DNA of 64,000 nt from positions 62,001 to 126,000 of the forward strand of contig NZ_VLLI01000012.1 of assembly GCF_007830615.1 (NCBI RefSeq), written 5' to 3'. A program made the translations under genes and the position numbers. Origin of the DNA: Mucilaginibacter frigoritolerans. GTDB taxonomy: Bacteria > Bacteroidota > Bacteroidia > Sphingobacteriales > Sphingobacteriaceae. How positions within the stretch are numbered: the stretch's first letter is position 1; each line of letters opens with the position of its first letter. The notes below the pieces were generated by a model. That model made no database searches and had not been told where the DNA came from. It saw only the letters and a program-made list of their open reading frames with translations. Shown in pieces: positions 8,007 to 17,496 of the stretch.

Positions 8007-9575
8007 ATGAAAAAACTATACCCCCTAATTATCTTATCACTATTTACAATTATCATATCTGCCTGCAAAAAGTCTCCCAATATTATAACTCCAAACTCAC
8101 CCGGCACAACGCTGGATAAAATTAAAGACTCCATATATCTATATGCTAAGGAAGATTATCTATGGAATTCGGCACTGCCAACTTATGCAAATTTTCAGCC
8201 GCGTACGTATACTAATGCCAGTGATTTAACAGCTTTGGCAAGTGAAATGAATGCACTTTCGCAATATGCCATCAATCCGGCTACCAGTTTACCTTATGAA
8301 TATTATGCTAATGATCCAGGAGCTGCGAAATACTCTTTTATTGATGATGGCACCGAAACAGCTGCATTAAACGGAACAAAGGGTGATTATGGCTTTGATT
8401 TACAATACAACCTTGTAAATGACCTGCGGATTGAATATGTTTATCCAGCTTCGCCAGCAGGATTAGCAGGTATAAAAAGAGGATACAGAATAATTAGTAT
8501 AAACAACAATACTAATATCTCTTATGACGCGCAGGGATATGGAACCGGCACAGGTGTTAACCTCGCTTACGTAAACAATGCCATATTCAATAGCAGTACT
8601 GTTACCATGACTTTAGAAAGACAAGACAGCACTACATTTTCAGCAACATTAAACATAGCAAATTACACAGTGAACCCCGTATTAAAAGACACTATTTTAA
8701 ACCAGGGTAACGGACATATTGTAGGCTATCTGGTATTTAATAGTTTCACCACCGATGCCATTGCCGATCCGGTATTGGATGCCGCTTTTTCTGACTTTGC
8801 ATCTAACGGAGTAACAGATTTGGTTGTAGATCTTCGTTATAATGGTGGTGGTTACGTTTCAACTGCCGAGCATTTAGATAATTTAATTGTACCAGCGTCT
8901 AAAAGTGGTAAATTGATGTACAATACTTTTTATAACAGTAACCTGGTAAGTGGCAAAGATCCTTTGCTCAGCCATCAATGGCGAACCGGTACCAATGGCG
9001 ATTACAACTATGGTCAGCTTGACTTTTCAGTGGCCGGCAACGTGGTTAATTTTTCAAAAATCGGGACACTAAATGTGGGTCGTGTATTTTTCATTATTAC
9101 TGGCAATACAGCTTCAGCGAGTGAACTCACTATAAATAATCTTAGACCAGAAATGGATGTTGAATTTGTAGGTGAAACAAGCTACGGCAAGCCTGTAGGT
9201 TTTTTTGATATTGATATTAATAAGTACATAATGTACACACCTGAGTTTTATGTAGAAAACTCTTCTGGCCAGGGTGGATATTACGCAGGTTTCACACCAG
9301 GCACAACAGATTACCCTGGAGTGAAAGACATTGATGACCTTACAAGAGACTTTGGTGACCCAACTGAAGGATTGCTTGCAGACGTTTTAAGCTATGTAAA
9401 TACAGGCACCTATGCTGTAAATAAACCGGCAGTGCAGAGCCTTAAATCTGCAGCCAGGACATTTGCACTAGCTACGGGTAATCGTATTAATATGCACCCG
9501 CAAAAGCCCAAATTTACCGGCATGATTATTAAGCATAATTCTCTGATAGATAAATTAAAGATAAAAAAGAATTAA
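8007..9575 (+). CDS. S41 (C-terminal processing type) peptidase, lipoprotein
   Basis: 522 aa. The signal peptide ends in a lipobox (LFTIIISAC, Cys at residue 20), so it is a predicted lipoprotein. A PDZ-like region follows at about 125-215 (IEYVYPASPAGLAGIKRGYRI). The S41 core holds DLRYNGGGYVSTAEHL (about 276-291) and the serine motif ITGNTASASELTINNL (about 364-379), with the family's conserved SYGKPVG (about 392-398). It probably cleaves peptides or misfolded proteins at the cell surface. It converges on smc, with a shared bidirectional terminator. Confidence 0.9.
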   Translation: MKKLYPLIILSLFTIIISACKKSPNIITPNSPGTTLDKIKDSIYLYAKEDYLWNSALPTYANFQPRTYTNASDLTALASEMNALSQYAINPATSLPYEYYANDPGAAKYSFIDDGTETAALNGTKGDYGFDLQYNLVNDLRIEYVYPASPAGLAGIKRGYRIISINNNTNISYDAQGYGTGTGVNLAYVNNAIFNSSTVTMTLERQDSTTFSATLNIANYTVNPVLKDTILNQGNGHIVGYLVFNSFTTDAIADPVLDAAFSDFASNGVTDLVVDLRYNGGGYVSTAEHLDNLIVPASKSGKLMYNTFYNSNLVSGKDPLLSHQWRTGTNGDYNYGQLDFSVAGNVVNFSKIGTLNVGRVFFIITGNTASASELTINNLRPEMDVEFVGETSYGKPVGFFDIDINKYIMYTPEFYVENSSGQGGYYAGFTPGTTDYPGVKDIDDLTRDFGDPTEGLLADVLSYVNTGTYAVNKPAVQSLKSAARTFALATGNRINMHPQKPKFTGMIIKHNSLIDKLKIKKN

Positions 9576-9587
9576 GACCTTAAAAGC

Positions 9588-9632
9588 AAAAGCCTAAAGC
9601 AGAAAGATTTTACACTTTCGCTTTAGGCTTTT
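9588..9632. terminator. Bidirectional terminator between S41 gene and smc
   Basis: A perfect 13-bp stem: 9588-9600 (AAAAGCCTAAAGC) with 9620-9632 (GCTTTAGGCTTTT). Runs of A and T at the ends let it work for both convergent genes. Confidence 0.85.
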
Positions 9633-9653
9633 CTATTTCTAACAATCTATAGT

Positions 9654-12600
9654 TTAGTCAACCAGTTCCCTTAAATCAACCGGAACAACTCTCGATATAC
9701 CTTGCTCAACCATGGTTACGCCATAAATAATATCGGTGCTGGCAATGGTTCTTTTATTGTGGGAGATAATAATGAACTGCGACTCTTTTGAAAACGCCCT
9801 GATAATATTATTGAATTTATCAATATTGGTGTCATCCAAAGGAGCATCAACCTCATCAAAAATACAGAAAGGGGCAGGTTTTAAAAGGTATAATGAAAAC
9901 AGGATAGCCGTTGCTGTTAATGTTTTTTCACCACCTGAAAGCTGGTTGATGGATAGCGGCCGCTTACCTTTTGGTTTGGCAATGATATCAATATCTGATT
10001 CGAGCGGATGCTGAGGGTCAGTAAGAATCAAATCGCATGAATCCTCCTCATTAAACAATGAACGGAATACTTTTATAAAATTTTCCCTTACCAGCGTAAA
10101 AGAAGTCATGAACTTCTCACGTGCAGTGTCATCAATTTCCTGAATTGTTGCCAGTAAAGAAGCCTTAGCATCACTCAGATCTTTCTTTTGTGATTTGATG
10201 AAGGTACAACGTTCATCCATTTCGTTATAAGCTTCTACCGCCATTGGGTTAATGGCGCCAAATTCGTCTAACTGCTTTTTAAGTTTCTCTGTTTTATCGC
10301 GTATATCATGCTCATTTTCGCCTTCGGCCATTTCAGTTTCCGGCAGGTCCTGAATATCAATATTAAATTCAACTGATAGCCTTTCTTTCAGGGCATTTAA
10401 CTCCAGCTTCAGATTTGTTCTTTCATCTTTCAGCGCATTTTCTATGGTTTCGGCATTGTCCTTTTTACGGCGCAATACGGTTACTTCGTTTTCTGACTCT
10501 GATATTTTACCCCGCCACTCATAATATTCCTGTTCTGCCTGCTGGGTTGCTTTTTCCAATGCATCCTTTTGCTCGTACATTTCCAACAAATCATCATCAG
10601 AATTATCTGCCTGTTGCAAATTTTCCTGTATGGCTACTTTTACCTTTTCAAGTTCAAGGTTATTCTGTGTTATCCTTCCTTCAAGACTCTCCTGTTGAGT
10701 TTGCCTGTAATCCAAATCCTTCACCAGCCCCGATACTTTATTCTGCTGCTGATGGAACCGGATATTCTCCTGGTTATACGCATTGGATTGAACGGACACA
10801 TATTCATTCAGCTCATTAAAGGCAAACTGCTTTTCTGCCAGTAAGTCGATTTGAATTTGCTTTTGCTCTTTCAGCTCTTCCAATTGTGGCAATAGTGCTT
10901 GCTTTTCTTCTGTAATGCTTTCAATTTTGCGGGCTATATCTTCTTTACGGTTAAGACTATTTTCGATAAAGGTTTGATACTGCTCCTGCCTTGTTTTAAC
11001 GGTAATGAGCTCCGTATTTAATAAGTTAAGCTCCTGCTGCTTTTGCTTTATTTCGGCAGCCTTACCTGATGCTTTTAATGCTACAAGTTTATTTTGCAAG
11101 GCTTCAAAACGGGTTTTAAAATCATTAACCTCTAAATCTATCAGCTTAATAACCTTTAAAAGATTCTCCAGATTCTTGGCCCGTCCTATCCTTTTACCTT
11201 CAAAAAGACCAACAGAGCCACCGGCCATGGTATATTTTGATTTATTAAACTTACCACTCTTGCCAATTAATACTACGCCATTGGTTAATTCTATATTATT
11301 AAGAGCCTGTTCACTGTTATCGTCAATCAGGTAAACATTGTTAAGCAGATAGCTGCATAAGTACTGATACCGTTTATCAACCTCAACCACGTTTAAAGCT
11401 GGGATAGCACCTTCAACATCTATTTTGCTTGCTTCAGGCTGATCTTTATAACTATTTAAAACAAAGAACTGAGCCCTACCCTGTGCCGCTTTACTTAATA
11501 AATTAATGGCCTTAATGGCTTCATCATAACTATCAACTACATAGTGGTTCATTAACGGCTCCAGGTAGTTTTCTATGGCAACACGATACTCCTCGCGGCA
11601 AAATAAAATATCACTAAAAAGTGGAGCATTTTTTGACCATTCGGTATTCTTTTTCAAAAAGCGGATTGATTCTGGAAAGCCTTCCAGGTTATCAACCATG
11701 CTTTTGGTTAAATTATATTCGTTCTGCTTGGCATCAAGCTTACGACCTTCGCGTATAATTCCCTCCTGTACGGTGTTAAGCTCAGCCTCGGTAGCTTTTA
11801 TATCTTCCTGTAATTTATTTTCAAAATCAACTATCTCCTGAAAATCTTTTTCTGCTAGTTCAACCCTATCCTGCAAACCATAAACTGCTTCGTTAAAATG
11901 TGAAAGCTCTGCTTCTTTATTAGTAGCATCTTCCATATTACGCTGACTTTCCTGCTCTAGCGCCTGCTGTTGTATTTGCAGAATATCTAAATCCTTTTCC
12001 GCTTTATAAGCCTGATTTTGCAAACGGGTATTGATATTTGCCAACTCATTCAGCTCATTACGCGCTGCTGACTGCTGTTCCCTTAGTTCATCAACAGCTT
12101 CTTTTAAATCAGCAACTTTTAACCTTACTGTTTCAAAGTTTTCATCTTCCTGGGCTTTTTCTTCCGAAAGGCGTTTAATATTGTACAGTACATGGTTCAG
12201 CTGGGTTTTATCGCGATCAAGTTCTTCTGTTAAGCGAGATTCTTTGTCCTGCTGAAACTTTAGCTGTTCATTTTTTATCTTTTTTTCACTCTCATAAGCC
12301 CGTATTTTTGACACGTACTCATTGGTAGCTTTTTGTTGGGTTGATAAGTTTTTTTCCTTGGTTAAACTATCGAGTTTATGTTGCTGTAAAACAGCTTCCA
12401 AACTATCAATCTGGGTAACAATACCCGATTTTTCTTCCTTATGCCTTTGTTCCTGTTCTTCAATTTTAGCAAGAGATTCACTGAAAGATGCTATCCTGAA
12501 TGAGGCCAGCATAACACTGAGTGCTTTATACTGATCTTTAAGCCTGTAATAACGTTCTGTTTTTTTGGCCTGATTCTCCAATGTCTTCAGGTTCTTTTCT

Positions 12601-13193
12601 ATCTCAAAAAGCAAATCCTCTACCCTTTCCAAATCAGCTTCTGTATCCTTTAGCTTATTGAAGGTTTGCTTTTTGCGAAGTTTATATTTTGAGATACCTG
12701 ATGCTTCTTCAAACAAATTACGGCGCGAACCTTCTTTATTGGTAATGATTTCATCAATCATCTTTAACTCAATAATAGAATAAGAATCGGCACCAATACC
12801 CGTATCTAAAAAAAGATCAGTAATATCTTTTAGCCTGCATTGCACATCGTTTAAGCGATACTCGCTTTCACCCGAACGGTACAGCCTGCGTGTTAATGTT
12901 ACCTGGGTGAAATCAGTAGGTAAAACATTTTTTGTATTATCAAATGTGAGCGATACTTCGGCCAGGTTAGCGGCTTTACGGCTTTTGGTACCGTTAAATA
13001 TCACATTATCCATTTTTTCAGAGCGGAGCGTACGGGTGCTTTGTTCACCCAGCACCCAACGGATAGAATCAACTACATTTGATTTACCACACCCATTTGG
13101 CCCCACAATAGCTGTAACACCTTCATTAAAGTTAATGGTAATTTTATCGCCAAAGCTTTTAAAGCCCTTGATTTCTAATCGTGTAAGCTGCAT
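9654..13193 (-). CDS. smc: Chromosome segregation ATPase SMC
   Basis: 1179 aa, the normal SMC length. Walker A GPNGCGKSN is at residues 32-40. The ABC signature LSGGEKTLTATAILFSLYLLKP and Walker B FCIFDEVDAPLDDTN are near the C-terminus (about 1085-1125). Two long coiled-coil arms (about 165-500 and 675-1010) flank a hinge (about 505-660, GFPESIRFLKKN to MAGGSVGLFEGKRIG). SMC entraps and organises the chromosome with ScpA/ScpB, which are not in this window. Many apparent opposite-strand reading frames inside it are shadows of the coiled coil. Confidence 0.97.
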   Translation of the reverse strand: MQLTRLEIKGFKSFGDKITINFNEGVTAIVGPNGCGKSNVVDSIRWVLGEQSTRTLRSEKMDNVIFNGTKSRKAANLAEVSLTFDNTKNVLPTDFTQVTLTRRLYRSGESEYRLNDVQCRLKDITDLFLDTGIGADSYSIIELKMIDEIITNKEGSRRNLFEEASGISKYKLRKKQTFNKLKDTEADLERVEDLLFEIEKNLKTLENQAKKTERYYRLKDQYKALSVMLASFRIASFSESLAKIEEQEQRHKEEKSGIVTQIDSLEAVLQQHKLDSLTKEKNLSTQQKATNEYVSKIRAYESEKKIKNEQLKFQQDKESRLTEELDRDKTQLNHVLYNIKRLSEEKAQEDENFETVRLKVADLKEAVDELREQQSAARNELNELANINTRLQNQAYKAEKDLDILQIQQQALEQESQRNMEDATNKEAELSHFNEAVYGLQDRVELAEKDFQEIVDFENKLQEDIKATEAELNTVQEGIIREGRKLDAKQNEYNLTKSMVDNLEGFPESIRFLKKNTEWSKNAPLFSDILFCREEYRVAIENYLEPLMNHYVVDSYDEAIKAINLLSKAAQGRAQFFVLNSYKDQPEASKIDVEGAIPALNVVEVDKRYQYLCSYLLNNVYLIDDNSEQALNNIELTNGVVLIGKSGKFNKSKYTMAGGSVGLFEGKRIGRAKNLENLLKVIKLIDLEVNDFKTRFEALQNKLVALKASGKAAEIKQKQQELNLLNTELITVKTRQEQYQTFIENSLNRKEDIARKIESITEEKQALLPQLEELKEQKQIQIDLLAEKQFAFNELNEYVSVQSNAYNQENIRFHQQQNKVSGLVKDLDYRQTQQESLEGRITQNNLELEKVKVAIQENLQQADNSDDDLLEMYEQKDALEKATQQAEQEYYEWRGKISESENEVTVLRRKKDNAETIENALKDERTNLKLELNALKERLSVEFNIDIQDLPETEMAEGENEHDIRDKTEKLKKQLDEFGAINPMAVEAYNEMDERCTFIKSQKKDLSDAKASLLATIQEIDDTAREKFMTSFTLVRENFIKVFRSLFNEEDSCDLILTDPQHPLESDIDIIAKPKGKRPLSINQLSGGEKTLTATAILFSLYLLKPAPFCIFDEVDAPLDDTNIDKFNNIIRAFSKESQFIIISHNKRTIASTDIIYGVTMVEQGISRVVPVDLRELVD

Positions 13194-13406
13194 TTATAGT
13201 ATCCTGTTCCTGAAAAATTCGAACCTTCAAAGTAATCATAAAAAAATCAATTTTCTATGTTTTTTTTAGCTCATTGAAAGCCTGATATTAAAGCTTGGCA
13301 ATAGCTCTTTTTAATGATTAATTTTACATTCCTGATTGATCTGAGAAGGCTGATCAATAACCTTCATTTATCAAAACAATTATACCCTTTATAACATTTA
13401 TACATT

Positions 13407-14045
13407 ATGAAAATAGCAGTATTTGGTGCTAGTGGCCGTATTGGCAGCCGCATAGTTACAGAAGCCTTAAACCGGGGTCACAATGTTACCGCAATAGTAC
13501 GCCACCCCGAAGATTATAAAAACGAAAGATCGCATTTAAGAGTTGCTAAAGGCGATCTGTTTAATACCCAGGACGTTGAAGCGGCAGCATTTGACCATGA
13601 TGCCGTAGTTTGTGCATACAATTATACCAATGGAGCAACACCCTCATCAATTGTTGAAATTGCAACTCCCCTGCTAAATGGGTTAAAACAAGCTCATGTA
13701 AAGCGCCTTATTATAGTTGGCGGAGCAGGCAGTTTGGAGGTTTCTCCCGGCTTGCAATTGGTTGATACGCCTAATTTCCCTGTGGAGTATAAACCCGCCG
13801 CCCTTGCACACCGTGAAGCATTAAAGGTATATAAGCAGGAAAAACAAATAGAGTGGACGTATGTAAGCCCTGCTGCAGAAATTGCACCTGAAGAACGAAG
13901 AGGAAGTTTTCGTACAGGTACAAACCAACTGATCAAGGATGAAAACGGCCGTAGTTTTATTTCAATGGAAGATTTTGCAGTAGCGATTATTGATGAAATA
14001 ATGAACCCACAGCATATCAGAGAAAGGTTTACAGTAGGGTATTGA
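13407..14045 (+). CDS. NAD(P)-dependent oxidoreductase-like protein (NmrA/YwnB type)
   Basis: 212 aa atypical short-chain dehydrogenase. The N-terminal Rossmann motif is KIAVFGASGRIGSRIVTEAL (residues 2-21) and GGAGSLEV follows at about 110. The protein lacks an obvious YxxxK catalytic pair and belongs with the NAD(P)H-binding group that includes YwnB and NmrA-like proteins. The substrate is unknown. It is a single gene that converges on the PhzF-like gene, with a shared hairpin between them. Confidence 0.85.
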   Translation: MKIAVFGASGRIGSRIVTEALNRGHNVTAIVRHPEDYKNERSHLRVAKGDLFNTQDVEAAAFDHDAVVCAYNYTNGATPSSIVEIATPLLNGLKQAHVKRLIIVGGAGSLEVSPGLQLVDTPNFPVEYKPAALAHREALKVYKQEKQIEWTYVSPAAEIAPEERRGSFRTGTNQLIKDENGRSFISMEDFAVAIIDEIMNPQHIRERFTVGY

Positions 14046-14049
14046 TTGT

Positions 14050-14086
14050 ACGGTAAAAGGTGATTCTATTGTTCGCCTTTTACCGT
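14050..14086. terminator. Bidirectional terminator
   Basis: A perfect 11-bp stem: 14050-14060 with 14076-14086, between convergent genes. TATTTTCT follows on the + strand. Confidence 0.8.
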
Positions 14087-14092
14087 ATTTTC

Positions 14093-14878
14093 TCAAAAAA
14101 ATATTCCGCCTTTTAAATAGGTTACGGCCTTACCACTCATTAGCACTCTGTCGCCCTTTAGTTCACACCAGAGTTCACCTTTTCGGGCGGATAATTGGTA
14201 AGCGTGCAATTGCGTTTTATTCAGTTTTTCGGCCCAATATGGTATCAGGTTACAATGTGCTGAACCGGTAACAGGATCCTCGGGTATCCCCGCACCGGGC
14301 GCAAAAAATCTGGATACAAAATCAACTTTCTTTCCGTGTGCGGTAACAATTACCCCAACCGTATCCATTTTTGATAAAGCAAAAAAATCGGGGGCTATAT
14401 CTTTAATATCATCCTCTGATTCATAAACCAGGAAATAATCCCTCGATCTTAAAACTTCTACAGGCTGTTTTTCACTCAATGCTTCAATTAATCCTACAGG
14501 CGGATCAATATGAATGGGAGGTCTTGACGGAAAATCCATCGTGTATTTATCACCATCCTTTTTAACCGTTAGTATACCAGCTTTTATCGTTTCAAAATGA
14601 ATTTCAGCGTCTTTATGGCCTAATTCGGTAAACAGGATATGCGCCGAAGCCAATGTAGCATGGCCACACAGATCAATTTCATACTCGGGGGTGAACCAAC
14701 GTAGCTTATATCCGTTTTCATTTTTAACAAAAAAAGCAGTTTCAGCAAGATTATTTTCAATTGCTATCTTTTGCATTGTTTCATCAGGGAGCCATTTTTC
14801 CAAAGGACAAATAGCGGCAGGGTTACCACCAAAAAGCTTATCAGTAAAGGCATCAGCCTGATATATAGGAATAGTCAT
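14093..14878 (-). CDS. PhzF-family isomerase/epimerase-like protein
   Basis: 261 aa. Starts with the family pattern IPIYQADAFTDKLFGGNPAAIC. The catalytic glutamate of PhzF proteins falls in NNLAETAFF (about residues 42-50), and the other conserved segments are DLCGHATLASAH (about 69-80) and GSAHCNLIPYW (about 204-214). PhzF itself acts in phenazine synthesis, but most homologues outside phenazine clusters have unknown substrates, and no other phenazine gene is present here. Confidence 0.9.
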   Translation of the reverse strand: MTIPIYQADAFTDKLFGGNPAAICPLEKWLPDETMQKIAIENNLAETAFFVKNENGYKLRWFTPEYEIDLCGHATLASAHILFTELGHKDAEIHFETIKAGILTVKKDGDKYTMDFPSRPPIHIDPPVGLIEALSEKQPVEVLRSRDYFLVYESEDDIKDIAPDFFALSKMDTVGVIVTAHGKKVDFVSRFFAPGAGIPEDPVTGSAHCNLIPYWAEKLNKTQLHAYQLSARKGELWCELKGDRVLMSGKAVTYLKGGIFF

Positions 14879-14935
14879 AAATTCAATATCACTTAATTAT
14901 GAATGCTAATTTACTTTTTTATTAAATATCCACAA

Positions 14936-16369
14936 CTATTCAATCCATAAAACGGAATTACCCGTATTAAATTCATTTTGTTCCCAAAATTTATTTCCCG
15001 GGTCAAGGATCCATCTATCGTCAACTATAAATTTGTACAGATACTTTCCAGGCTTAAGGTTAAAACCAATTATCCAATCATCACCTTTGCGGGCCATGGT
15101 ATAACCATGCGGTTCCCAATTATTAAAGGAGCCATGTATGGTAACTTTTTTAGCGCTGCTAAATCCTTTCAAAATAAAGTAATGCGTGGGTTTCAATGCT
15201 AAAAACGATTTAAACTCGCCTTTTTCAAACAACGTAAATGGATTCTGAGGATCAACCATTGATATTCCATCAACGATAAACCTATAGCTATAATTTCCGG
15301 CAGGAAACGTTTCCGGAAGGATCCATCTATTTGCAACCCGCTGCATCTGCAACGTATTTTCGTCCCAATTATTAAAATTGCCGGATATCGTTACATTTTT
15401 CGCACTTGAATATCCATCAAGCTTAAAAGTCACCATTTCGCCAATATTTAATACTGAACTTAAATTACCTCCAATATTGTTTTCTTTATGCGGGTTTAAA
15501 GGATCAGTTATCCGCTGGTCATCAACCATAAAACAATATAAATGTTTTCCCTCGCTCAGGTACATCTGTAGCTGCCAGATATTATCCTTTTTCCCTAGTG
15601 ATAATTCATCGGTATTCCAGTTATTAAATTCGCCTGCCACAGTTATCTTGTGCGCTAAGGAGTATCCTGATAATTTAAACGTATAATTATATTTATAATA
15701 AACCGAGTTTACATTACCGGCTCCATCATTAGTTTGAATCAAATTATCCGGATCTGTAGTCCACCTGCCATCTGTTATAAATTTATATTCACAAGCCCCA
15801 GCCTCCAGTTTAACATCCAGCAGCCAACCTCCATCGGCTTTTTTCATCAGTCCTTTTAAGGTGCTCCAATTATTGAAATTGCCTGATAAAAAAACTCTTT
15901 TTGAGCGTTCATACCCCGGCAAAATAAAGCGGGTTAAACCGGACGCCAGTTCATAAACAGTAATTTTGGCAAATTTATTTATACCATAATTTACAAGGGG
16001 TGATTTTTTTGATTTGCCATTAATATCTGGTATTTGAGTAGTAACAAGATATGGCGTACGCTGAGAGTTATTGCTCAACACAATCAACGGCCTGTTAAAC
16101 TTTACAATATTATCTTGTTTGGCTTCAAAAACCCAGCCTTCATTCTTAAAAAAACCAAAATCGCCTTTTATTATGTTATCCGTGTTTGCTTCACGAATGC
16201 CTGCAATCTTAAGAATACTATCCAACTGTATTTTAGACGACCTCAGGTCAATCTGTATAATCAGCCGATCTTCTTCTATAATAAGGGCATTGTGCCCTTG
16301 TGCCATTATGACATTTATATTATTAGAAAACCATACCGTTATAACAGCTATAAGTACCTTACACCTCAT
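14936..16369 (-). CDS. Secreted protein with four tandem glycogen-binding-type (CBM48/AMPK) modules
   Basis: 477 aa with a signal peptide (residues 1-23, ending in VIMAQ). About 120 residues without a recognised domain come next, followed by four repeats of about 80 residues (roughly 148-226, 230-309, 313-392, 397-477). Each repeat has F-x-L-x-G(Y/F), V-T/F-x-x-G-x-FNNW, a W, an (A/P)G-x-Y-x-Y-x-F/V-x-D and DP-x-N. This is the pattern of the AMPK-beta / CBM48 early-set glucan-binding module. No catalytic domain is present, so it is probably a starch- or glycogen-type glucan binder or scaffold in the envelope. It follows the aspartic protease gene by 14 nt on the same strand, so the two are co-transcribed. 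Confidence 0.85.
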   Translation of the reverse strand: MRCKVLIAVITVWFSNNINVIMAQGHNALIIEEDRLIIQIDLRSSKIQLDSILKIAGIREANTDNIIKGDFGFFKNEGWVFEAKQDNIVKFNRPLIVLSNNSQRTPYLVTTQIPDINGKSKKSPLVNYGINKFAKITVYELASGLTRFILPGYERSKRVFLSGNFNNWSTLKGLMKKADGGWLLDVKLEAGACEYKFITDGRWTTDPDNLIQTNDGAGNVNSVYYKYNYTFKLSGYSLAHKITVAGEFNNWNTDELSLGKKDNIWQLQMYLSEGKHLYCFMVDDQRITDPLNPHKENNIGGNLSSVLNIGEMVTFKLDGYSSAKNVTISGNFNNWDENTLQMQRVANRWILPETFPAGNYSYRFIVDGISMVDPQNPFTLFEKGEFKSFLALKPTHYFILKGFSSAKKVTIHGSFNNWEPHGYTMARKGDDWIIGFNLKPGKYLYKFIVDDRWILDPGNKFWEQNEFNTGNSVLWIE

Positions 16370-16383
16370 TTTTGTAATGGAGT

Positions 16384-17358
16384 TTACTGATTAGTGTAAA
16401 TGTACATTTCAAATTCTTTTTTCACGAAATTGATCGTAAAAATACCCCTTGAAAAAAAATCGTTTCCTAAAACACCGTCTACTCTATATCCATAACACTC
16501 CCCTATTTTTTCCAGGCTGGTAATTAAAACCTGATTTTTCATAAAGGTTTGCTCCCCGATCGTTAACTGATCAAAACAGGCATAAATTACTTCAAAACTA
16601 AAACCACCAATGCATGTTAGTTTAGAACGCCCCATTACATGCATTGACGACATGATATTTTTTGTTTTTTGATAATCCAACAAATTGGTTTCAGCAGCAG
16701 TATCAAAAGCGAACCAAAAAACATTATTATTTACGCTGCCTTTAAAAAACATGATATCATCCAGATATTTAAAAGGGCTTATCAGAAACGGATTATGATA
16801 AAAAAGTTCAGATTCAGGGATATTACCATCCTTACCAAGCTTTTGAATATAAAGTACATTACGGAAAAGATCAACCGTTAAAGCAAATTTTGAAAACAAA
16901 CGAGTACCTAATAATCCTAGTATTTTTATGTGCCTACCATTTTCAATGGACGATAAATTGGTAACCTGTGCTGTTAACCTATTATATTTAAGATCAAGAA
17001 TTGAAAAGTCACGAACAATGGTAGCATAGGAGCCCGACGATACACCAGTAGCTCCGACAACTTCATCATTACCCATATTAGGATAATTTCTAAAATAGGT
17101 TTCATTAAGGATAAGATAAGGTGCACCTGTATCCAGTACAAAGTTTCCTTCAAGCGTGTCAACAGTAGCTTCAACTATTATCAGGTTTCCAACTCTTTTT
17201 ATAGGAACAATAAGTGTTTTAAAATCTGCTGTGGGTATTACATCAGGATCAGCAAATAAACTCTTAAAAGTAACATTACCTAATGTTAATTTACTTTTGC
17301 CAGCCGCAAAGCTATAGCATAACATAAAAGTGATTATCAATAGACAGATTTTGCTCAT
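16384..17358 (-). CDS. Retropepsin/pepsin-like aspartyl protease, exported
   Basis: 324 aa with an N-terminal signal peptide (about 1-18). Two aspartic-protease motifs are visible: FVLDTGAPYLIL at about residues 72-83 and FAFDTAAETNLLD at about 217-229. Together with the repeated GLLGTRLF / GVLGNDFF segments that end each half, they suggest two homologous lobes in one chain. The second motif has DTA instead of DTG. Such proteins occur widely in Bacteroidetes and are mostly uncharacterised. First gene of the probable operon with the four-CBM protein. Confidence 0.85.
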   Translation of the reverse strand: MSKICLLIITFMLCYSFAAGKSKLTLGNVTFKSLFADPDVIPTADFKTLIVPIKRVGNLIIVEATVDTLEGNFVLDTGAPYLILNETYFRNYPNMGNDEVVGATGVSSGSYATIVRDFSILDLKYNRLTAQVTNLSSIENGRHIKILGLLGTRLFSKFALTVDLFRNVLYIQKLGKDGNIPESELFYHNPFLISPFKYLDDIMFFKGSVNNNVFWFAFDTAAETNLLDYQKTKNIMSSMHVMGRSKLTCIGGFSFEVIYACFDQLTIGEQTFMKNQVLITSLEKIGECYGYRVDGVLGNDFFSRGIFTINFVKKEFEMYIYTNQ

Positions 17359-17433
17359 TGGGTATATTGTTAAACAATAGACTTACTTATAAGCAAAGAG
17401 GTTGCAGCATTTTTAAAAAAATAGGTATAACAA

Positions 17434-17470
17434 AAAGGCTTGAGAACTTTTAATAAGTTATCAAGCCTTT
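17434..17470 (-). terminator. Terminator after rpoD
   Basis: AAAGGCTTGA (17434-17443) pairs with TCAAGCCTTT (17461-17470). On the minus strand the stem is followed by a short T-run (TTTTTGTT), as expected for rpoD transcripts. Confidence 0.8.
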
Positions 17471-17496
17471 ATTTTTAATACCAAAATGGAATTATA

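Noticed and set aside
10415..10844. Two + strand reading frames inside smc
   Set aside because: They are antisense shadows of the SMC coiled coil, with no start context, family or domain.
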